This document shows positions 48,035-57,432 of a DNA stretch of 64,000 nt, piece by piece. The notes beneath the pieces were generated by a model, which saw only the letters and a list, made by a program, of their open reading frames with translations, was not told the origin of the DNA and ran no database searches. The DNA comes from Geobacillus thermodenitrificans subsp. thermodenitrificans DSM 465 (GTDB taxonomy: Bacteria > Bacillota > Bacilli > Bacillales > Anoxybacillaceae). The translations under genes were made by a program, and so were the position numbers. The stretch lies in NCBI RefSeq assembly GCF_000496575.1, contig NZ_AYKT01000001.1, positions 124,001-188,000 on the forward strand, written 5' to 3'. Within the stretch, counting starts at the first letter, position 1; every line of letters begins with the position of its first letter.

Positions 48035-48937
48035 ATGTTTCAATCGCTGCAAATGTTTGGCACAGTTGCGCTTTGGAGTCCGTTTTTTCTGTTGGCATTG
48101 CTGACTATTGCCGTATTGTATCTCGCAGCTACCGGACCGTGGCGGCAGCGGTTTGGTCTTGATGTTCCTGTTTCGAGAAAGCAAAGAGCGTACTTTTTGA
48201 CAGGAATTGTTCTTCTTTACGTATGCAAAGGCTCCCCGCTCGATTTGATGGGGCATTTAACGTTTACCGCCCATATGGTGCAAATGGCTCTGCTTTATTT
48301 ACTGGTGCCACAATGTTTTATTTTAGGAATTCCAGCGCCGTTTTATGAGCGGATATTCCGCATTGCAATCGTGCGCCGTTCGTTTCAGCTGTTGACAAAA
48401 CCGATCGTGTCTTTGTTTTTGTTTAATGGTTTATTTTCGTTGTACCATGTTCCAATGGTGTTTGATGTCGTGAAAACGAATATGTTTTTGCATGCTTTTG
48501 TCACAACGGTCATTTTCATTGCAGCTTTTTTCATGTGGTGGGCGCTTGTTAATAAACTTTCGGGCTGGACGACATTATCAGGATTAAAAAAAATGGGATA
48601 TATTTTTGCTGACGGCATGCTGCTTACACCGGCTTGTGCGCTCATTATCTTTGCAGGCACCCCGCTTTATGAGACGTACACAGATCCAGAAGCCTGGATG
48701 ACCGGGTTGGCGCTTTGCGTGCCGCAAGGAATATTAGCTTCGCTTGATTTGACCGGACCGCAAATGTTTTTGTCGATGTCCCCGCTTCATGATCAGCAGC
48801 TTGGTGGGATATTGATGAAAATTATTCAAGAAATTGTGTATGGGACTATGCTGTTCTTTGTTTTTAGAGAGTGGTATCAGAAGGAGCGGGAAAAAGAACC
48901 GAGCATGGATATGACGCCACGGCCGACGAAACTGTAA
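48035..48937 (+). CDS. ctaG: Cytochrome oxidase assembly factor CtaG
   Basis: CtaG of the caa3_CtaG family (300 aa) is needed for CuB/subunit I assembly of the caa3 oxidase in B. subtilis. Seven membrane segments are visible. Landmarks: DLMGHLTFTAHMVQMALLYL, with the metal-binding-type His residues, FSLYHVPMVFD, and a late SPLHDQQLGGILMKIIQE. AGGAGGAG precedes the ATG. Gene order after ctaF matches B. subtilis. Confidence 0.93.
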   Translation: MFQSLQMFGTVALWSPFFLLALLTIAVLYLAATGPWRQRFGLDVPVSRKQRAYFLTGIVLLYVCKGSPLDLMGHLTFTAHMVQMALLYLLVPQCFILGIPAPFYERIFRIAIVRRSFQLLTKPIVSLFLFNGLFSLYHVPMVFDVVKTNMFLHAFVTTVIFIAAFFMWWALVNKLSGWTTLSGLKKMGYIFADGMLLTPACALIIFAGTPLYETYTDPEAWMTGLALCVPQGILASLDLTGPQMFLSMSPLHDQQLGGILMKIIQEIVYGTMLFFVFREWYQKEREKEPSMDMTPRPTKL

Positions 48938-48984
48938 CGTGCCGTTCATCGTAAAGAAGAGACGAAGGGAAGGGAAGAGAAGCC

Positions 48985-49440
48985 ATGGAGATGTTACCGA
49001 CGATCAGCACGAGTTGCATCGTGATCAGCGCCCTGCTTGTCGCTTACGGTTGGTACTTGATCAGCCGCAGGCGGACGGAAGCGCATAAAAAGGTGATGTT
49101 GGCCGCTGCTGTCTTTGCGCTTTTGTTTTTTGTCATTTATATGTCGCGGACGTTGTTTATTGGCAATACGAGCTTTGGTGGACCAGAGGACGTCAAGGTG
49201 TATTATACCGCATTCCTCTTTTTCCATATTGTTTTAGCGACGATTGGGGCAGTGTTTGGCCTTGTGACGATTTGGAGCGGCTTAAAAGATAATCGGTCCC
49301 GCCACCGCCGTCTCGGTCCAGTGACAAGCATCATTTGGTTTGGCAGCGCCTCAACCGGGGTTGTTGTCTACTGGTTGCTTTATGTGCTTTATCCGGGGGG
49401 ACAGACGACATCGCTCATTAAAGCCGTATTGGGCTTTTAG
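48985..49440 (+). CDS. ctaM: DUF420 membrane protein (YozB/CtaM-like)
   Basis: The 151-aa protein has four membrane segments and the DUF420 pattern: AHKKVMLAAAVFALLFFVIY, FFHIVLATIGAVFGLVT and RHRRLGPVTSIIWFGSASTGVVVYW (parts shown). Homologues YozB (Bacillus) and CtaM (Staphylococcus aureus) are required for a functional aa3 or quinol oxidase, which fits its place behind ctaG. The symbol follows that homology. GGGAAGAGAAG precedes the ATG. Confidence 0.82.
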   Translation: MEMLPTISTSCIVISALLVAYGWYLISRRRTEAHKKVMLAAAVFALLFFVIYMSRTLFIGNTSFGGPEDVKVYYTAFLFFHIVLATIGAVFGLVTIWSGLKDNRSRHRRLGPVTSIIWFGSASTGVVVYWLLYVLYPGGQTTSLIKAVLGF

Positions 49441-49516
49441 CCGGCCGAGTAGCGCCGGCTGCCGGCCCCGCATAGCATAAGCATAAGCAGAGAATGCGCA
49501 GCGGGAGGGGAGTGCG

Positions 49517-49810
49517 GTGAATACGTTGCGATACCGGAAGCGGAGCGCCGTGGAAGCGACGCTGCTGACGATTGTCATGATGTGTGTGCGCGAGTGGGAA
49601 GAAGTGTTGCCCGATGATTGTGAAGTGCTCGTGACTGTCTTCCAAAGAGGCCGATGCCGCATCACCGTGAAGCTGTCCATCCGGTACGGGGCGCCGGTGC
49701 TCGCTGTTTGCCGCGAGCTGCAACAGCAAATTGCTGAGGAGATTGCCGCCATGACACCGTACGTGGCTGAGGCCATTGATGTCACGGTCAAGCGGCTTGT
49801 GATGCCGTGA
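49517..49810 (+). CDS. Asp23/Gls24-like small protein
   Basis: This 97-aa protein resembles a minimal Asp23/Gls24 (DUF322) domain. It has AVEATLLTIVMMCVREWEEV, the strand pair CEVLVTVFQRGRCRITVKLSIRYGAP (in parts), then a helix VCRELQQQIAEEIAAMTPYV and the closing strand AIDVTVKRLVMP. Asp23 proteins are linked to the cell envelope, but this one lacks any membrane part. The start is GTG 49517 behind GGGAGGGGAG. No B. subtilis counterpart at this place is known to me. Assignment is by fold pattern only. Confidence 0.6.
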   Translation: MNTLRYRKRSAVEATLLTIVMMCVREWEEVLPDDCEVLVTVFQRGRCRITVKLSIRYGAPVLAVCRELQQQIAEEIAAMTPYVAEAIDVTVKRLVMP

Positions 49811-49846
49811 AAAAACGCATGAGAAATCAGCTCTCATGCGTTTTTT
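49810..49846. terminator. Bidirectional terminator
   Basis: A 15-bp perfect stem AAAAAACGCATGAGA/TCTCATGCGTTTTTT is placed between convergent genes, with A and T runs built into the stem. Confidence 0.9.
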
Positions 49847-49848
49847 CA

Positions 49849-50208
49849 TTACTCCTTGACCTTCTCGAGTTCGCTTTTGATTTGCGATAATAGTTTTTGG
49901 CATTGGCTGACAAGGGAAGATGGAAAATGTTCATCCTCACCATATTCGACGCCATGCGGATAGTAATGTTTCCCTAAAATCGGCGTGAGTAGCTTAATGA
50001 GGGCATAGCGCGAATCGACATTTCCCTCGACCGCGTATCCTTGAACGCGCAAATAATATGTCCCTTCCTTAATCACATATTTCCGGTCGTACGTGACCCG
50101 CTCATAATCCCATTGCGCCGCGCGTACAAAACCGAGACTTTTCATGATGTCATCAAGGCGGGACAGTTCAACTGTCTGATTTTCGAGTCCGCTATTTTCA
50201 AATTTCAT
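49849..50208 (-). CDS. ylbA: YugN-like family protein YlbA
   Basis: This 119-aa protein belongs to the YugN-like family (YlbA in B. subtilis), function unknown. It begins MKFENSGLENQTVELSRLD, has FVRAAQWDYERVTYDRKYV and a conserved GKHYYPHGVEYGEDEHFP, then a charged helix at the C-terminus. AGGAGGA lies 6 nt before ATG 50208; the in-frame ATG at 50226 contains that site and is rejected. Confidence 0.82.
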   Translation of the reverse strand: MKFENSGLENQTVELSRLDDIMKSLGFVRAAQWDYERVTYDRKYVIKEGTYYLRVQGYAVEGNVDSRYALIKLLTPILGKHYYPHGVEYGEDEHFPSSLVSQCQKLLSQIKSELEKVKE

Positions 50209-50382
50209 CTGTCTTCCTCCTAACAACGCAGTATGTAGAGCGCCAAAAAGGAAATCATCCCCTCATTTATAATAGTACGAAAACGGTTTGCTTTTCAACG
50301 AATTGTTTGCCATTGTTTTTGTTTTAGGTGCATTTTTTCTCGTTTCGGGCACATAATAACAAGCAGAAAGGAGAGACGGACA

Positions 50383-50808
50383 ATGCAAACAGTACGGGAC
50401 GTTATGTCCACTGATATACAATATTGCACCCCGCTCGACAACATTTATGAAGTAGCCGTGAAAATGCGTGAATTTGATGTTGGGGCCATCCCCATCGTCG
50501 ATGATGGCCACTTGGTTGGAATGATCACTGACCGCGATTTAGTCGTACGCGGTATAGCGGAAAAGCACCCCGGCTCGACGGCGGTGACGGAAGTGATGAG
50601 CCGTGATCTTGTAACGCTATCCCCTGATGATTCGGTGCAAAAGGCAGCAGACATGATGGCGCGCCATCAAATTCGCCGGCTCCCCGTCGTTGAAAATGGC
50701 CGTTTAGTCGGCATTGTGGCGCTTGGTGATTTGGCGACGAACCGCTATTCCGACGAAAGCGCCGGCCGTGCGCTGAGCGAGATTTCCGAACAACATAGCG
50801 TCCATTAG
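50383..50808 (+). CDS. ylbB: CBS-domain protein YlbB
   Basis: The 141-aa protein consists of two CBS motifs (about 1-60 and 65-125), each with the pattern GAIPIVDDGHLVGMITDRDL or RRLPVVENGRLVGIVALGDL, which form an adenosyl-ligand binding pair. It is the orthologue of B. subtilis YlbB; the ligand is not known. GAAAGGAGAG precedes the ATG. Upstream of it (50209-50382) nothing else is seen. Confidence 0.88.
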   Translation: MQTVRDVMSTDIQYCTPLDNIYEVAVKMREFDVGAIPIVDDGHLVGMITDRDLVVRGIAEKHPGSTAVTEVMSRDLVTLSPDDSVQKAADMMARHQIRRLPVVENGRLVGIVALGDLATNRYSDESAGRALSEISEQHSVH

Positions 50809-50845
50809 CCAATCAGACAAGGCATCGCTTCTTTTAACGAGACAA

Positions 50846-50878
50846 GACGCTCTTTTTGGGCGTCCTCTTTTTTTTGGC
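50846..50878 (+). terminator. Terminator of ylbB
   Basis: GACGCTC (50846-50852) pairs with GGGCGTC (50858-50864), one G-U pair, then CTC and eight T. Confidence 0.85.
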
Positions 50879-50935
50879 TTTGAAAAACGGCTATAATGAC
50901 AGTAAGGATATTGTGTAGAAAGCGGGAGTTGCTTT

Positions 50936-51943
50936 GTGAGATGGTTCTTCCTTTTTTTGTTATTCTTGATCGGGTTTTATTACTTTGCACCGAGCCCACC
51001 GCCCCCAAACCCCGTGGAACAGCCGAAGACAGACGGTCATGTGTTGACAGAGCCGAAGGCGACCGCTGGCATTGTCTCTTTAATCGGCCGACCGGCGCAA
51101 GAAGCGAAAAAACAGCTTGGCGAGCCAGAGCGGATCGATCCCTCCGCCTATGGCTATGATTGGTGGGTGTACAGTCGCCATTCGGAATCGTACGTGCAAA
51201 TCGGCGTGCTTCATGGCAAGGTCGTTACCGCTTTGGTTGGCGGGGAAAAGGTGAACGTCGAGCCGTTTGCAGTCGGTCAGCGCCTGCAGACGATTTTTCA
51301 AACGATGCCGGTCTTATCGAACATTGAAATTAAGCTAAGCAGCGGGACGTATCGGTTTGAGCTGTCCGAACAAGATTATTCATCAAGGCCGGTCGTCAAA
51401 GTTGGCGATGCTTATGCCCAGCTGTACATCGATCGCTTTACCGGCAGCGTAGCAGCCGTTCGTCTGATGGATGCGGAAACGTTCGTTAAGCTGCAGCCGT
51501 ACGAGCTTGTTTACCGCGGCCGCCTCCCCACGGTTGCTCCTTTGTCGGAAGAAGAGCAACGAAATGTGGATGCGGCCAATGCGAAACAAATTTTTGACTG
51601 GACGAATTTGCTCCGTCACCGCTATGGGCTTTCTTCCCTTATGTGGGATGACCAAGCGGCCACCGCCGCCGCCAAGCATAGCCGGGACATGCATGACAAC
51701 CAATTTTTCTCCCATGAATCGCCGCAATATGGGGATTTATCCCAACGGTTGGGCGTTCTTAATATTTCTTTCCAGTTGGCTGGGGAAAATATCGCTGCTC
51801 ATCAGGTGGATGGTGTGGAGGCGACCATCGGATGGCTCAACAGCGAGAAACATCGGGAAGTTATGCTAAACGAAGAATTTACTTACCTTGGTGTCGGCGT
51901 CTATGAGGATTATTACACGCAAAACTTCTTTACCCCACTGTAA
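50936..51943 (+). CDS. ylbC: CAP/SCP-domain exported protein YlbC
   Basis: The 335-aa protein has a hydrophobic N-terminal anchor or signal (WFFLFLLFLIGFYYF) followed by a Pro-rich linker, a CAP-associated N-terminal domain (about 55-185, starting LIGRPAQEAKKQLGEPERID) and a C-terminal CAP domain (about 215-335) with HSRDMHDNQFFSHESP and GENIAA. It is the orthologue of B. subtilis YlbC, unknown substrate; CAP proteins usually act outside the cell. The start is GTG 50936 after GCGGGAG. A TATAAT lies at 50892-50897. Confidence 0.9.
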   Translation: MRWFFLFLLFLIGFYYFAPSPPPPNPVEQPKTDGHVLTEPKATAGIVSLIGRPAQEAKKQLGEPERIDPSAYGYDWWVYSRHSESYVQIGVLHGKVVTALVGGEKVNVEPFAVGQRLQTIFQTMPVLSNIEIKLSSGTYRFELSEQDYSSRPVVKVGDAYAQLYIDRFTGSVAAVRLMDAETFVKLQPYELVYRGRLPTVAPLSEEEQRNVDAANAKQIFDWTNLLRHRYGLSSLMWDDQAATAAAKHSRDMHDNQFFSHESPQYGDLSQRLGVLNISFQLAGENIAAHQVDGVEATIGWLNSEKHREVMLNEEFTYLGVGVYEDYYTQNFFTPL

Positions 51944-52023
51944 AAATTGGGCGCACGTTCGCTTGCTGGGTGCGATATGATATGGCAGATAGGCATGAGT
52001 GGATGAAAGGGATGAGAACCGCC

Positions 52024-52407
52024 ATGGCCAAGCCTCTGCATCCTTCTGTTGAGCAATTCAAACAGTTTGTGAAAAAACATCCGAAACTTGTCCAAGAGGT
52101 GCGCAGCGGCAAAAAGACGTGGAAGCAAGTGTATGAGGATTGGTATTTGTTCGGGGAGGACGATGAAATATGGGATCCGTATCGTGAAGCAAGCCGCAAG
52201 GAGAAAGAGGAGGAAAAAGGAACAAACACATGGCTTGATAAGCTAGCTGCAATGCTCGGACAGCTCGATGCGGAAGAGGTGCAAAAACATTTAGCGAACG
52301 TCCAACAGGCGATCACTGCCATTCAAAGCATTCTTTCTGAATTTCAAGGGGCTGGCTCGCAGCGCCCGAACAAAGAGGAGCATCCGTTTTCTTTCCGCAA
52401 AGACTAA
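52024..52407 (+). CDS. ylbD: YlbD family (putative spore coat) protein
   Basis: The 127-aa protein begins MAKPLHPSVEQFKQFVKKHP, then LVQEVRSGKKTWKQVYEDWYLFGE, and has a helical C-terminal half (AAMLGQLDAEEVQKHLANVQ). The pattern equals B. subtilis YlbD, annotated as an outer spore coat component. Start 52024 is chosen by homology; AAAGGG is about 14 nt upstream, which is a weak spacing. ATGs further upstream have no better site. ylbE follows after 12 nt. Confidence 0.85.
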   Translation: MAKPLHPSVEQFKQFVKKHPKLVQEVRSGKKTWKQVYEDWYLFGEDDEIWDPYREASRKEKEEEKGTNTWLDKLAAMLGQLDAEEVQKHLANVQQAITAIQSILSEFQGAGSQRPNKEEHPFSFRKD

Positions 52408-52419
52408 AGGGTGGTGGCG

Positions 52420-52653
52420 ATGAGAAAGGACGTATGGCAATATATACAGGCAAATCCAATGTTGCGTGCGTTTTTGCGCGAACAGCCCCGATGGTATCGG
52501 CTGCTTGCCCGCCGCCCGCATGAGCTGTCGACGCTTCAGTTGGCTGCTTTGCGCCATTACGAGCAAACGATTCCCGATAAGGTAGAAAAAATTGCCCAAT
52601 CCCTGCAAATGGCATCGCTCATGTGGCAAATGTTCAAAGCGCTGCGTGACTAA
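52420..52653 (+). CDS. ylbE: YlbE-like protein
   Basis: This 77-aa protein begins MRKDVWQYIQANPMLRAFLR, continues EQPRWYRLLARRPHELS and ends in an Ala/Gln-rich helix with QMASLMWQMFKAL. It is the orthologue of YlbE in B. subtilis; the role is unknown, and it is often next to ylbD, suggesting a spore connection. AAAGGGTGGTGG precedes ATG 52420. Probably one transcript with ylbD. Confidence 0.88.
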   Translation: MRKDVWQYIQANPMLRAFLREQPRWYRLLARRPHELSTLQLAALRHYEQTIPDKVEKIAQSLQMASLMWQMFKALRD

Positions 52654-52693
52654 TTTAACAGCAAACAGCAAAGACTAGCCCTAAAAGGGAGTG

Positions 52694-53065
52694 ATGTCTT
52701 TGCCGAAGTGGCTTGTATGGCTTGGGTGTGTGATGCTGCTATTGGTGCCTGCCATCGGCGGACCGGCGGCAACGTCAGCCGCCCTTCATGAACCATCCGC
52801 GGGCGGGCTATTGGAAGTAAAGCATCAGGTGCAAGGGAATGACGTTCTCATTGAATGTTTTGCCGCTCAGTTTCCGTTTCGCAAAGGAAACGGCGGTGGG
52901 CATATTAACGTCTATGTCAACGAACAAAAGGTAACGGAAGTATATACCGCTGCGTTTATCGTGCGCGGTCTGCCGAGTGGAAAGCATGTCATTCGCCTTG
53001 AACTCGTTTACAACGATGGAAAGGTGACTGGCATGACGCATGAATTTGATGTGGATATTCCGTAA
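52694..53065 (+). CDS. Secreted protein of unknown function
   Basis: This 123-aa protein has an N-terminal signal peptide (hydrophobic WLVWLGCVMLLLVPAIGG with likely cleavage after ATSA or TSAA) and a small all-beta domain with GGGHINVYVNEQKV and GLPSGKHVIRLELVYNDGK, a pattern of Ig-like or DUF4399-type domains. B. subtilis has no gene here that I recall. GGGAG is close to the ATG; a TTG two codons downstream (52700) has better spacing. Confidence 0.7.
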   Translation: MSLPKWLVWLGCVMLLLVPAIGGPAATSAALHEPSAGGLLEVKHQVQGNDVLIECFAAQFPFRKGNGGGHINVYVNEQKVTEVYTAAFIVRGLPSGKHVIRLELVYNDGKVTGMTHEFDVDIP

Positions 53066-53070
53066 CAAAT

Positions 53071-53115
53071 GGCGGGTGGCGGCTTTGGGGCAAGAGTCGC
53101 TCCCGCCTCGTTTTT
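53071..53115 (+). terminator. Terminator of the ylbD-ylbE unit
   Basis: GGCGGG (53071-53076) pairs with CCCGCC (53102-53107), inner GCG/CGC pairs, then TCG and five T. Confidence 0.7.
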
Positions 53116-53164
53116 ATGCGCTTTTTGGCCTATTCACGAAAGGGGCCTTTTGCTCTTAAGCGTG

Positions 53165-53199
53165 AAGGTGTACGAGCATCAGTGATGTTCATCAACCTT
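53165..53199. repeat. Imperfect inverted repeat upstream of ricF
   Basis: AAGGT (53165-53169) pairs with ACCTT (53195-53199), and GAGCATCA (53174-53181) pairs with TGATGTTC (53183-53190). An extended -10 TGGTATGAT (53295-53303) lies downstream, ahead of ricF. The rest of the 260-base gap shows nothing. Confidence 0.45.
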
Positions 53200-53325
53200 A
53201 TATTATTTTACTCAATGATTTCTAGTTTTTACATAATCTTTTTTGGCCATCCTCCCCTCTGACATCTCTCCGCTTTCCATTTTTCTTTCATTCATGGTAT
53301 GATGAATAATGGAGGTGCCAGATTT

Positions 53326-53772
53326 GTGAGGATTGCTACTCTCGAGCGCATCGAGATTTTGGATAAAGCGGAAGCGTTAGCGAAAATGGTTGTTGAGTCA
53401 GATGTGGCGGCCGACTATCGTCGCGCGTTTTGGCGGCTCAAGCAAGACCAACGTGCTCAACAGCTGATTGCCCGCTTCGTTCAGTTGAAGGAACGATACG
53501 AGGAAGTGCAGCGATTCGGCAAATATCATCCCGATTACCGCGATGTGATGAAAGAAGTGCGGGAAGCGAAACGGGAGCTCGATTTGCACGGAACGGTTGC
53601 CGCCTTTAAAGAAGCGGAAAAGGCGCTGCAGCAACTGCTTGACGATATTAGCGTACTGATTGGCAAGGCCGTATCGGAACATGTGAAAGTGCCGACCGGG
53701 AATCCGTATTTTTTGTCGGCCGGCTGTTCCGGCGGTTGCGGGAGCGGTGGGAGCTGCGGTTGCCGCACATAG
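53326..53772 (+). CDS. ricF: RicF (YlbF), Y-complex subunit
   Basis: RicF (148 aa) is part of the RicA-RicF-RicT (YmcA-YlbF-YaaT) complex, which stimulates RNase Y-dependent mRNA processing and biofilm, competence and sporulation. A helical com_ylbF domain (about 10-115) has [14 protein letters not shown], and the C-terminus holds the cysteine cluster [13 protein letters not shown] that binds an iron-sulfur cluster in B. subtilis. The start is GTG 53326, 8 nt after GGAGGTG. ylbG follows closely. Confidence 0.92.
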   Translation: MRIATLERIEILDKAEALAKMVVESDVAADYRRAFWRLKQDQRAQQLIARFVQLKERYEEVQRFGKYHPDYRDVMKEVREAKRELDLHGTVAAFKEAEKALQQLLDDISVLIGKAVSEHVKVPTGNPYFLSAGCSGGCGSGGSCGCRT

Positions 53773-53791
53773 AAAAAAAGGGGAAGGGACT

Positions 53792-54067
53792 ATGTTTCCA
53801 AAACGGCAAGGGATTATCGTTTGGCTTCATTCGCTGAAATATGGGAAACAGCTGCGCAAGTTCGGCAACATTCATTACATTTCCAAGCGGCTGAAGTATG
53901 CAGTTCTTTACTGCGATATGGAACAAGTTGACCATGTGATGAAAAAACTTGCCGCACTCCCGTTTGTCAAGCGGGTCGAGCCGTCGTACCGACCGTTTTT
54001 AAGGTTAGAGTTTGAATCGAAAGGGGAGAAAGAAAAAGAAAAAGACTCCCCGTATCCGCTTGGATGA
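53792..54067 (+). CDS. ylbG: UPF0298 protein YlbG
   Basis: The 91-aa protein is the orthologue of YlbG (UPF0298). It begins [20 protein letters not shown], then [20 protein letters not shown] and [14 protein letters not shown]; the C-terminal tail is rich in Lys and Glu. The small ferredoxin-like fold predicted for the family has no known activity. AAAGGGGAAGGG precedes ATG 53792. It is 19 nt behind ricF, so likely co-transcribed. Confidence 0.88.
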   Translation: MFPKRQGIIVWLHSLKYGKQLRKFGNIHYISKRLKYAVLYCDMEQVDHVMKKLAALPFVKRVEPSYRPFLRLEFESKGEKEKEKDSPYPLG

Positions 54068-54070
54068 GAG

Positions 54071-54117
54071 AAAAGAGCGGGCCCTAGCTGGTATCAGCAG
54101 CGGGCCTGCTCTTTTTT
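54071..54117. terminator. Bidirectional terminator
   Basis: AAAAGAGC (54071-54078) pairs with GCTCTTTT (54108-54115) around GGGCCC/GGGCC inner pairs. It separates ylbG and the convergent DUF7147 gene. Confidence 0.85.
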
Positions 54118-54119
54118 CA

Positions 54120-54509
54120 CTATTGAAGCGGCGGAATGAAGCGATTCATCCGCATAATGCCGATTAAGTGCTGATAGTATAGGTCAAGGTCAGCGAACAT
54201 TGTCGATGGCTTGACATCGAGATGGATGATGGTTTCGCCAAGCTCTTTCACCGTTTCTTCGAATAGTTCGTACCGTTTGTTCGGCTTGACGGATGGATCG
54301 GGAATGCCTTCACGGCAAATATAAAGCGGCTGAAAGTCGCCCGGATCTGTTGGGCGAAGAACAACAACCAAGGAGACGACGGGCTGCTCTTTTTTCACTG
54401 TATGGAAAGCAAAAAAGCCGGATAAGCGATGGCGATTAGCCCGCGCCAGCTCAATCAATTCATATATATCGGAATAACCTTGGCCAAGTTCGATAAAACG
54501 TTGGATCAT
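54120..54509 (-). CDS. DUF7147 family protein
   Basis: The 129-aa protein begins MIQRFIELGQGYSDIYELIE and has VLRPTDPGDFQPLYICREGIP and LDVKPSTMFADLDLYYQHLI (parts). I recall this family in Bacillaceae near ylbG-ylbH, at times labelled methylthioribose kinase, a label not supported by any kinase motif here. AAGGGGGA lies before ATG 54509. An unusual terminator-like hairpin lies upstream in its leader. Confidence 0.7.
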   Translation of the reverse strand: MIQRFIELGQGYSDIYELIELARANRHRLSGFFAFHTVKKEQPVVSLVVVLRPTDPGDFQPLYICREGIPDPSVKPNKRYELFEETVKELGETIIHLDVKPSTMFADLDLYYQHLIGIMRMNRFIPPLQ

Positions 54510-54574
54510 ATGTTGTCCCCCTTGCAATCATCGTCCATCCTTAACTTTACCGGCCATCGTCAGAAATTGCAATC

Positions 54575-54609
54575 AAAAAAAAACCTTGCGGACAAAACGA
54601 TCCGCAAGG
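54575..54609 (-). terminator. Orphan minus-strand terminator upstream of DUF7147 gene
   Basis: CCTTGCGGA (54584-54592) pairs with TCCGCAAGG (54601-54609), and on the minus strand nine T follow. It lies 66 nt before the DUF7147 start and has no gene feeding it. The rest of the gap to rsmD (54610-54873) has no convincing gene. Confidence 0.7.
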
Positions 54610-54873
54610 CTCTTTCCAATTCCCTGTCTCCGCCTAGTGCGGAACAAGGGATGGAAAGAAAAAAAGAAAAGGGAGAGGAGAAACCGGAGGAAGAACTTAT
54701 GGGGAAACGTAAGTCTTCTCCGTCATTGGCAACAACGCCATTAACGATGTTGCCATTACTCATTATGGACGGTTTGCCGATTCTTATACATCGGCGGATA
54801 AAAAATTCTTCGGTTTGACGATGACCAACTTTATGGTAAGATTACGATGAAAACAACGAATTAGGTGAACGCG

Positions 54874-55942
<1,069 letters not shown>

Positions 55943-56065
55943 CAGCCAAGATGGAACAGTGCCCGCTTGGCAACTGAAATACGGCTTTGGAGTTGGCTGA
56001 TAATGAAAACATAAACAGTGTGGACTTGGCTCACCGGATGGCCCCAAAGACCGGGCGCCTAACGG

Positions 56066-57301
56066 TTATAAGCGCCCGCGGGTTCCATTGGTCGTTTTGG
56101 CGGTCAGCCATATATAAAGGCAAAGAAAGAGCAGTGTTACTAGCGGTCCATATTGTTGCAGCAGTTGCCAGACTTCGTCCCAAGCATTGTCCGGGGGGAT
56201 GGGAAGAAACGTCGGAATACTGTCTGGCTCTCCGCTAGCTGTCTGTACATACAGCGGCTTCCAGAGCAAGTATGTAAATAAAGCTGCGAACACCCCGTGC
56301 ATCAGACGGGCGATGAAAAATGGCTGGAAGCGAATGTTGGCCTCAGCAAGGATGCTGGCGACTTGCGCTTGAACGGAAAAGCCGCCGAAAGCGAGGATGA
56401 AGCTTGTCGCCACCGCTTTTTCAAGCAGCGAGGCCTCTTCTGTTTGGCTGATCATTTGACTGCCAAGCGTAATTTCAAATAAGCCGGAAAACACCGGGAT
56501 GTCAAACTGCTCCGGCAGCTGGGTGAGGCGGAGCAGCTGACGTAGCAGCGGAGCAAACTGTTCAGTCAAGTGCATCATGTACAACAGTTTGTTGACGACA
56601 GAAAAGAGAATAATAAAACCGCCGATCATTAACAGCGTTTGAACGGAAGAACGGACAGCGTCGCCGAGCAGTTTGCCAAGCGGCTGTTCGTTTTTTAACC
56701 TCGTTTGGTGCAACGTGCGCAACGCGTACGGAAGTGAAAACGGGCGAGGGCTTCGCTTTGGCTTCCCTTTCTCTTTTCGGATGCCGTGAAAGCGCATGAT
56801 CAATCCAACGCTAATGTTCCCTAAATAATGGGAAATGGCCAACACAAGCCCAAGATGTGGATTATTGAAAAATCCAGCCGAGACAGCACCAAAAATGAAC
56901 AGCGGGTTCGACGAATTAGTGAAGGAAGCGAGCCGCTCAGCTTCAATGGTCGATAGTTGCTTTTCTTGGTACAGGCGGGCGGTTAATTTGGCTCCGGACG
57001 GATAGCCGGACGCCATTCCCATCGCCCAGGCAAACCCGCCAACGCCTGGGACACGAAACAACGGGCGCATCAGCGGTTCAAGCAGGACGCCGAGAAAGCT
57101 GACGACGCCAAAGCTAATCAGCAGCTCTGAGATGATGAAAAACGGCAACAGCGATGGAAAAACGACTTCCCACCACATATTCAAACCGCGAATGGACGCT
57201 TCAAGCGACTGTTTCGGGTAACAAATGAGCGAAAACGCAAATAGGGTGACAGTGGAAGCGAGCAGTACCGTTTTCAGTTTGGTTCCCCAGTTTCGTTTCA
57301 A
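56066..57301 (-). CDS. ylbJ: Sporulation integral membrane protein YlbJ
   Basis: YlbJ (411 aa) is a mother-cell (sigma-E controlled in B. subtilis) membrane protein needed for normal spore cortex formation. About eight to nine membrane segments are visible. Landmarks: WWEVVFPSLLPFFIISELL, AMGMASGYPSGAKLTARLY, ASFTNSSNPLFIFGAV and FGGFSVQAQVASIL. The start is TTG 57301 behind AAAGGGGGGAG. A weak hairpin (GGGCGC...GCGCCC) overlaps its stop. It is on the opposite strand to its neighbours. Confidence 0.92.
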   Translation of the reverse strand: MKRNWGTKLKTVLLASTVTLFAFSLICYPKQSLEASIRGLNMWWEVVFPSLLPFFIISELLISFGVVSFLGVLLEPLMRPLFRVPGVGGFAWAMGMASGYPSGAKLTARLYQEKQLSTIEAERLASFTNSSNPLFIFGAVSAGFFNNPHLGLVLAISHYLGNISVGLIMRFHGIRKEKGKPKRSPRPFSLPYALRTLHQTRLKNEQPLGKLLGDAVRSSVQTLLMIGGFIILFSVVNKLLYMMHLTEQFAPLLRQLLRLTQLPEQFDIPVFSGLFEITLGSQMISQTEEASLLEKAVATSFILAFGGFSVQAQVASILAEANIRFQPFFIARLMHGVFAALFTYLLWKPLYVQTASGEPDSIPTFLPIPPDNAWDEVWQLLQQYGPLVTLLFLCLYIWLTAKTTNGTRGRL

Positions 57302-57432
57302 CGTTCTCCCCCCTTTTCTCGCTGTTCGGCTTTTTGCGGTACAACCTCATATAACCTAATATACGAGCATAGGGGGACATTTTAGACCATAAGATGAAAG
57401 CGGGGAACACCGCAGCGAAGGAGGGAAGGATT

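Noticed and set aside
54651-54818. Plus-strand frame in the gap before rsmD
   Set aside because: The start has a poor site, composition is odd, and the better-looking protein segment lies in another frame with no start.
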